Shown here one piece after another: positions 59,456 through 64,000 of a stretch of DNA of 64,000 nucleotides (position 1 is the stretch's first letter; each line of letters begins with the position of its first letter). Location of the stretch: NCBI RefSeq assembly GCF_014191715.1, contig NZ_JACHWY010000002.1:620001-684000 (forward strand), read 5' to 3'. Origin of the DNA: Litorivivens lipolytica. Lineage in GTDB: Bacteria; Pseudomonadota; Gammaproteobacteria; Pseudomonadales; Spongiibacteraceae. The notes under the pieces were generated by a model, which was given only the letters and a program-made list of their open reading frames with translations, was not told the origin of the DNA and did no database searches. Position numbers and translations under genes: made by a program.

Positions 59456-60428
59456 GGGCCGTCTCCAGATGCTGGCACAAGAGATCTATACCATCGAGCA
59501 GACGCGGGCTTGGACGCTGCAGCGTAGAAGGTGGTACAAAAAACAGATTATCTTTTTGCACCGCCACAATATTGGAGTAGGGGCGCCAGGCATTGAGCCA
59601 GCTAGGATCATCCTCGCCCATACCACCCGCAATAATCACTTCGGGGTTTTCCGCTAGTACCGCTTCGACACCAATTCTGGGCGTCAGCCGATCGAGATCC
59701 GCAAAGATATTGTCGCCGCCACAAAGCGTAATCGCGTGACCAATAAAATGATTGCGATTGGCGGTCATTAATGGGTTGACCCACACCTGATAAAAAGTGC
59801 GTACCGGTGCCTTGGTTTGAAACTGATCGCGATAATGGGCAATACCGTCAAGGAAGCGCGTGGCTTCTGTATTTGCAGATAGTTCTGTGCCCGCAAGGAT
59901 ACCCAAGCGCTGGATAGTGGAAGCGATATCCAGAAAATCGCGTTGATCGCCGTGATAAACCGGAAAGCCCAACTCGCGCAGTTGCTCCACCTGCTCACGC
60001 GGGTTTCCTTCCTTCCACGCAATAATCAAGTCGGGCTGGGCGGCAACGATGGCTTCCATATCAAAGCGGTTGTAACTGCCAATGCGGGGCAGGGCTTTGG
60101 CTTCTTCCGGAAAATCAGAAAAGGTGACGGCTGCGATCACTTTGTGTCCGGCACCTGCGGCAAACAGGAGTTCAGTTGCGCCGGGCGAGAGAGCGATTAT
60201 GCGCTCGGCGGGTTTGGGCAGGCAGACAGTGTGTTCTATATCGTCGACGACGCAGCGCTGATCGCTTGCTTGCGCTGAAGAAAGAAGCAGAGACGCAAAA
60301 ACCGCAGCTGCCAAACGCCATCCACCGTCATTGCGAGCGTAGCGAAGCAATCTCCGGCTGTTGGCGCCACTTTTTACGAGATTGCTTCGCTGCGCTCGCA
60401 ATGACGGGGGGAGTGAGAGTCGCAGCAT
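59442..60428 (-). CDS. btuF: vitamin B12 periplasmic binding protein with a repeat in its leader
   Basis: A 328-residue helical-backbone substrate-binding protein of the BtuF type: ERIIALSPGATELLFAAGAG, DLIIAWKEGNPREQVEQL and VIIAGGMGEDDPSWLNAW. The ATG at 60428 overlaps the cobO stop by one base. Residues 8-35, between MLRLSLP and the hydrophobic signal core (WRLAAAVFASLLLSSAQA), are encoded by palindromic element A5. Without it the N-terminus would be an ordinary signal peptide. An in-frame TTG after the element could be an alternative start. Confidence 0.9.
   Translation of the reverse strand: MLRLSLPPSLRAQRSNLVKSGANSRRLLRYARNDGGWRLAAAVFASLLLSSAQASDQRCVVDDIEHTVCLPKPAERIIALSPGATELLFAAGAGHKVIAAVTFSDFPEEAKALPRIGSYNRFDMEAIVAAQPDLIIAWKEGNPREQVEQLRELGFPVYHGDQRDFLDIASTIQRLGILAGTELSANTEATRFLDGIAHYRDQFQTKAPVRTFYQVWVNPLMTANRNHFIGHAITLCGGDNIFADLDRLTPRIGVEAVLAENPEVIIAGGMGEDDPSWLNAWRPYSNIVAVQKDNLFFVPPSTLQRPSPRLLDGIDLLCQHLETARGRR
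60325..60407. repeat. family A palindromic repeat (A5), inside btuF
   Basis: An 83-base copy from CCGTCATTGCGAGCG to CGCTCGCAATGACGG. It lies 20 bases after the cobO stop and within the first 36 codons of btuF, keeping the frame open. It is the only family A copy within a coding region. Confidence 0.93.
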
Positions 60429-61033
60429 CACCACTCAATGCCTTTACGCGCCTTGATGCCCGCCTGAAAGGCGTGCTTTTCAACATCGACAACTGACACC
60501 GTGTCCGCCAGCTCACACAAGGCTTTAGAGGCTGCTCGACCGGTAACAATCACTGACTGTTCGCGGGGGCGATTCTTAAGAGCTTCAAAAATACGTTCCT
60601 GAGTGACCCAGCCGTACTTTAATACGTAGGTCAGCTCGTCCAGTAGAACGAGGTGGAGGGACTCATCCTTTAGCAAGGCCTCGGCTTTTTCCCAAGCCTG
60701 ACTTGCCGCTTCCATATCCCGTTCTCGGTCCTGAGTTTCCCAAGTAAAGCCGGTGCCCATAATATGAAAGGGCACCTCGGGGCAGCGCTCGAGAATAAAA
60801 TCCCGTTCGCCGCAATCCCAAGTGCCTTTAATAAACTGCACAATGCCAGCTTTGTAACCGTGGCCCAGACAACGGATCACGGTACCAAAACCGGAGCTGG
60901 ATTTTCCCTTGCCGTTGCCAGTGAGCACAATCAGCACGCCGCGCTCTTCCTGAGCCTGGGCCACTTTTTCATCCACCAGCGCCTTGCGGCGTTGCATGGC
61001 TTTTTTATGGCGTTCGTTACGATCTGTGCTCAT
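60428..61033 (-). CDS. cobO: cob(I)yrinic acid a,c-diamide adenosyltransferase CobO
   Basis: A 201-residue BtuR/CobO-type adenosyltransferase. The P-loop variant LTGNGKGKSSS, VQFIKGTWDCGERDFI and LLDELTYVLKYGW are diagnostic. It lies between btuB and btuF in the riboswitch operon, so it is presumably expressed when B12 is scarce, unlike the PduO-type enzyme at 52684, which has no visible riboswitch. Confidence 0.96.
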   Translation of the reverse strand: MSTDRNERHKKAMQRRKALVDEKVAQAQEERGVLIVLTGNGKGKSSSGFGTVIRCLGHGYKAGIVQFIKGTWDCGERDFILERCPEVPFHIMGTGFTWETQDRERDMEAASQAWEKAEALLKDESLHLVLLDELTYVLKYGWVTQERIFEALKNRPREQSVIVTGRAASKALCELADTVSVVDVEKHAFQAGIKARKGIEW

Positions 61034-61074
61034 GGCAAATTCCCTTAGTAGCGAGACGTCAAAGGATACGTTCC

Positions 61075-62880
61075 TTAGCGTGGCTCGTAAACGAGGGTCA
61101 GCATAGAGGTCAGACCTTCGTTGTTAAAACCACGCGCGGTTTCGTAGTTGCGATCAAACAGGTTTTTCACGCTGAGCTGGGCTGAAAGACTGGCATTGAT
61201 CTGATAGCGGGTGCGCAGATCGATCAGGCCAAATCCGGAAAGCTCGGTATTGTTAGCGGCGTCTTCATAGCTGCGACCCTGAATGCGAACCTGGATGCCA
61301 TAGCTGAGGCGATCCAGCTGCCGATCCGCGCTAAAGGTTGCCGAGCGGCGCGCACGACGGCGAATATCGAGTTCCGAGGCTTTATCGATCGGTCGCAGTA
61401 CGGTGTAGTTGCCGTTCAACATCCAGTCGTTGACGCGCACAAAGACGGTCAATTCCGCACCGCGGATTTCAGCTTCGCTGATTTGATCGGTGGTGAAGGT
61501 CGAGGGGTTATATTGAATCAGGTTTTCCACATCGTTCTCAAAACCAGAGAGGGACCAGCCAAAAGTATTCTCGCTGTAGCGTACTTCGACTTCGGTATTT
61601 TCGGATTCCTCCGGAACGAAGTTGGGATTGCCAAAGCCGGGGAAGTAGAGCTGGTTAAAGGTAGGCGCTTTAAAACCGGTACCTTTTGACACGATCAGGC
61701 GAGTGCCTTCAAACAAATCCACGCCGTAACTTGCGGTCCAGGTTTTGAATGAGCCGAATTGCTCGTTGTCTTCGTGGCGCCCGCCAAGGGACAGGTCGTG
61801 GGCGCCGAAGTCGCTCTGTACTTGGGCAAAGCCCGCCTTGTTATAGCGCTCGTCTACGTCGTAGTTGGTGGTACTGTCGACAAACTCGTCATAGTACTCG
61901 GCACCAATCGACACGATGTGGTTGCTGATGTGCAGGTCATTCTGCCACAGAGCGCTGTCGCGACGTGTGGTGAAACGCGTGCGAGTCGCCGGATTGAGGT
62001 CATTCAGATTCAGGCTGTCGTCTTTGGACTTGCCCACACGAAGGGTGCTGACCCAGTTATCAAGGGCCTGAATGCTGGCTTCAGCGCTGGCGCTTTCAAT
62101 GACGGAATCGCTGTACAGGAGAGCATTCGGTGAAAACGCGCTGTCGTATTCATTTTCGGAGTCGGTGCGCTGGTAGCTCAGGGCAAGATCTGCGATACCA
62201 ACCTTGGCGCCACTGCGCAGACTCATACCGGTAGTGCGATAGGCATCGTCATCACCGTTAACGCCGGCATCGCTTTCAAGATTGTCTATGCCCTGGGTAT
62301 CAAAGTGGGTCACCATCAGGTTGGTGTAGGCCGCGTCGTCACCTATCGAAAGGCCCGCAACCGCTTTGCTGGTGTTCTTGTTGCCGTAACCCGCTTTCAG
62401 CAGTGGCGATACACCACCATTCAGGCTTCCTTTGCGGGTAAAGATCTGAATCACCCCGCCAATGGCATCGCTGCCGTAAAGGCTCGAGCGCGGGCCGCGC
62501 ACGATTTCAATCCGCTCGATCTGCTCTGGTTCGAGCATGGACAGATTCGTGCTGCCCAAGGTGGCGCTGCCAACACGCTGGCCGTCGATCAGTACCAGTG
62601 TGTGAGTAGAGGCATTGCCGCGGATAAAGACGCTGCTTGAAGCACCCACACCACCGTTGCGGGTAATGGTTATACCTGTGGTTGTACTCAACAGTTCCAG
62701 CACATCGCGAGCCTGAGCGCGTTCGATATCTTCACGCTCGATGACGGTGACCGGCGCCAGCGTGGCGTCGATCGTCTGCTGGGTGCGAGAGGCAGTCACC
62801 AGTGTGGTTTCCATTGTAGTAGGGCTGGCAAAAGCAGCGGCACTGCTGATGGCGAGTGCAGTTACAGTTAGTTTTTTCAT
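61075..62880 (-). CDS. btuB: TonB-dependent vitamin B12 receptor BtuB
   Basis: A 601-residue outer membrane receptor. The signal peptide is MKKLTVTALAISSAAAFA; a TonB-box-like ETTLVTAS follows. The plug domain has VFIRGNASTHTLVLIDGQRV and IEIVRGPRSSLYGSDAIGGV, and a 22-strand-type barrel ends NLFDRNYETARGFNNEG. The final residues are VYEPR rather than the usual aromatic end. The open frame begins at 63021, but the ATG at 62880 with GGGGAAA upstream gives the signal peptide. A cobalamin riboswitch precedes it. Confidence 0.95.
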   Translation of the reverse strand: MKKLTVTALAISSAAAFASPTTMETTLVTASRTQQTIDATLAPVTVIEREDIERAQARDVLELLSTTTGITITRNGGVGASSSVFIRGNASTHTLVLIDGQRVGSATLGSTNLSMLEPEQIERIEIVRGPRSSLYGSDAIGGVIQIFTRKGSLNGGVSPLLKAGYGNKNTSKAVAGLSIGDDAAYTNLMVTHFDTQGIDNLESDAGVNGDDDAYRTTGMSLRSGAKVGIADLALSYQRTDSENEYDSAFSPNALLYSDSVIESASAEASIQALDNWVSTLRVGKSKDDSLNLNDLNPATRTRFTTRRDSALWQNDLHISNHIVSIGAEYYDEFVDSTTNYDVDERYNKAGFAQVQSDFGAHDLSLGGRHEDNEQFGSFKTWTASYGVDLFEGTRLIVSKGTGFKAPTFNQLYFPGFGNPNFVPEESENTEVEVRYSENTFGWSLSGFENDVENLIQYNPSTFTTDQISEAEIRGAELTVFVRVNDWMLNGNYTVLRPIDKASELDIRRRARRSATFSADRQLDRLSYGIQVRIQGRSYEDAANNTELSGFGLIDLRTRYQINASLSAQLSVKNLFDRNYETARGFNNEGLTSMLTLVYEPR

Positions 62881-62969
62881 GGATTTCCCCAAAGCATTGT
62901 TGTGAACGCAATGAGGGAGGGGTGGGGTGATATGCAAGATATGACCCGATGAAGCCCTCCGCGTCATCG

Positions 62970-63110
62970 TTATATCTGCAAGGGCCGGTTCCGGGCTTTC
63001 AAACGTCTTTGTAAAAGACAATGATTACCGTTGCGGGGGCAGCGCTGGACTGGATGCTTCTGCACCGTCACCAGACTTCCCGTTTAACCCGTGCCAGCAC
63101 TGACGTCCAG
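62970..63110 (-). promoter_or_regulatory. cobalamin riboswitch controlling the btuB operon
   Basis: On the minus strand the order of conserved elements is GGGAAGTCTGGTGACGG, then the core GCTGCCCCCGCAACGGTAA, then the B12-box region GAAAGCCCGGAACCGGCC. These are the hallmarks of the cobalamin aptamer. About 90 bases separate it from the btuB start, including a hairpin-prone stretch that may mask the GGGGAAA ribosome site when B12 is bound. The outer boundaries are approximate. Confidence 0.92.
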
Positions 63111-63169
63111 TCAGGCCCACGGGCACCCAAGGCAGGTGCCGCGCACTCTACTGACTACGCGCCATGCTG

Positions 63170-64000
63170 TCAATGTGGTGAGTGGGTGCTAACAACCTCT
63201 TGGAAGAGGGATTCATTGACGGGGGTGGGAATAGCGAGGCGTTTGGCTTCACGACACAGGTAGCCGGTAATGGCTTCTATCTCGGTGCGCTGACCGGCTT
63301 CGACATCCTGCAGCATGGATGAACGATTGTTACCGGTTTGTTCGGCGACCTGTGTGACGGTTGCCAACAGATTTGGCACCCAGTCTGCTCGCCCCAGCGC
63401 CTCGCTGACCTCGGTAAATTCGCTGCAGATGGCGGCCATGTCCTCTCGTGCAGCCTCAATATCGAGTAGCTCGCCGTTGTGACAGCGATAGCGCACCGTC
63501 AGCGGGTTGATTGCGCAGTTGATGGCGAGCTTACGCCAGAGCAGAGCTTGAATGGTGTCGCTTGCGGCAACCGGAAATGCTTCGCAGGACAAACTGTCGG
63601 CTATCGTTTTTAACTCTCTGACCGATCCGTCAAAAGCACCGATCAGGGTTTCACCCTCACCCGCCGGGCGGATGGTAAAACGATCAAGGCGATTGGCGCC
63701 GGCGGTGGTGGTGCCGCAATAGAGCTTGATACGGGGGTATAGGGCTTTGATTTCCTCGGCAATGCCGAGGCCATTCTGTACCAATACCAGCGAAGTCTCG
63801 TTGTGAAAGTAAGGTGCCAGTGGCGACAGGGCATCAAGTGTTTGATAACTCTTGCAGCATACCAGCAGGCGATCAATTGGCCGGTTCAGCTGTGAAGGTG
63901 TGGCAGCGGCTACCGGCACTATACCTTCGCCATCAATCGTCAGGCCACGATAGTCGGCAAAGGCGTCTTCCTTTAGCAGCAGTGTCGGCGCACGCAGCGC
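63170..64000 (-). CDS. panE: 2-dehydropantoate 2-reductase, partial
   Basis: The C-terminal 276 residues of a ketopantoate reductase family protein; the N-terminal part of the Rossmann domain lies beyond the window. Visible blocks are VCCKSYQTLDAL, VLVQNGLGIAEEI, the catalytic Lys in LLWRKLAINCAINPLT and the Ser-rich SSMLQDVEAGQRTEIEAITGY in part. The frame is open to the last base of the window, upstream of a GTG at 63919. PanE makes pantoate for coenzyme A synthesis. Its 3' end lies just before the cobalamin riboswitch. Confidence 0.93.
   Translation of the reverse strand, partial: ALRAPTLLLKEDAFADYRGLTIDGEGIVPVAAATPSQLNRPIDRLLVCCKSYQTLDALSPLAPYFHNETSLVLVQNGLGIAEEIKALYPRIKLYCGTTTAGANRLDRFTIRPAGEGETLIGAFDGSVRELKTIADSLSCEAFPVAASDTIQALLWRKLAINCAINPLTVRYRCHNGELLDIEAAREDMAAICSEFTEVSEALGRADWVPNLLATVTQVAEQTGNNRSSMLQDVEAGQRTEIEAITGYLCREAKRLAIPTPVNESLFQEVVSTHSPH

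Overview
This window looks like chromosomal DNA of a free-living, probably aquatic gammaproteobacterium. Moderately high GC, the ampD-ampE pair, sthA, plsB, a DUF1631 protein, a sigma-54-driven type IV pilin and a PA3496-like small protein all fit the Cellvibrionales/Pseudomonadales side of the class. The genus cannot be fixed from sequence alone.

Layout. (1) 1-7.7 kb: a catabolic block on the plus strand with an aldehyde dehydrogenase, an alpha/beta hydrolase, two isochorismatase-fold amidases, a GntR/HutC regulator, an FAD aromatic-type monooxygenase and two tandem PuuE-like deacetylases. The mix of ring monooxygenase and C-N hydrolases suggests breakdown of a nitrogen-containing ring or amide; the substrate is unknown. 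(2) 7.8-10 kb: a divergent HMG-CoA-lyase-like / CaiB-type CoA-transferase pair. (3) 10-14.8 kb: housekeeping genes gcvP, a UDG-family glycosylase and alanine dehydrogenase. (4) 14.9-31.7 kb: a long plus-strand cluster matching the steroid C/D-ring (HIP) degradation set of actinobacteria: FadD3-like ligase, two Lrp/AsnC regulators, IpdA, IpdB, IpdC, EchA20-like hydrolase, two acyl-CoA dehydrogenase pairs, two thiolases, two short-chain dehydrogenases and a YfaZ-like outer membrane protein. A strong terminator closes it. (5) 31.7-35.5 kb: a Bcr/CflA-type exporter and plsB. (6) 35.5-40 kb: a probable phosphate-starvation lipid-remodelling module. A PlcP-like phospholipid phosphoesterase and an OlsF-like bifunctional acyltransferase follow four 11-bp-spaced Pho-box repeats. 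A PAP2 phosphatase and an MJ1255-type glycosyltransferase lie on the other strand behind a second Pho-box array. (7) 40-43 kb: a methyltransferase, sthA and a small acidic protein. (8) 43-46.9 kb: an AT-richer patch with pilA, an AlkP-superfamily membrane transferase and a Wzy_C-type ligase, a likely pilin or surface modification cassette. (9) 46.9-52.7 kb: nadC, DUF1631, ampD, ampE and a ROK kinase. (10) 52.7-63.2 kb: cobalamin salvage and uptake. PduO, cobU, cobT and cobC are on one side; a cobalamin-riboswitch-led btuB-cobO-btuF-btuC-btuD-bluB-cobQ operon is on the other. (11) A partial panE closes the window.

Two families of intergenic palindromic repeats punctuate the window (twelve copies found by eye), eight of them inside the steroid cluster. 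Every copy begins within about 20 bases downstream of a stop codon or overlaps a gene end. Three copies have become coding: the C-terminus of a DUF559 nuclease-like gene bracketed by two repeats, the C-terminus of CobQ, and the N-terminal region of BtuF.
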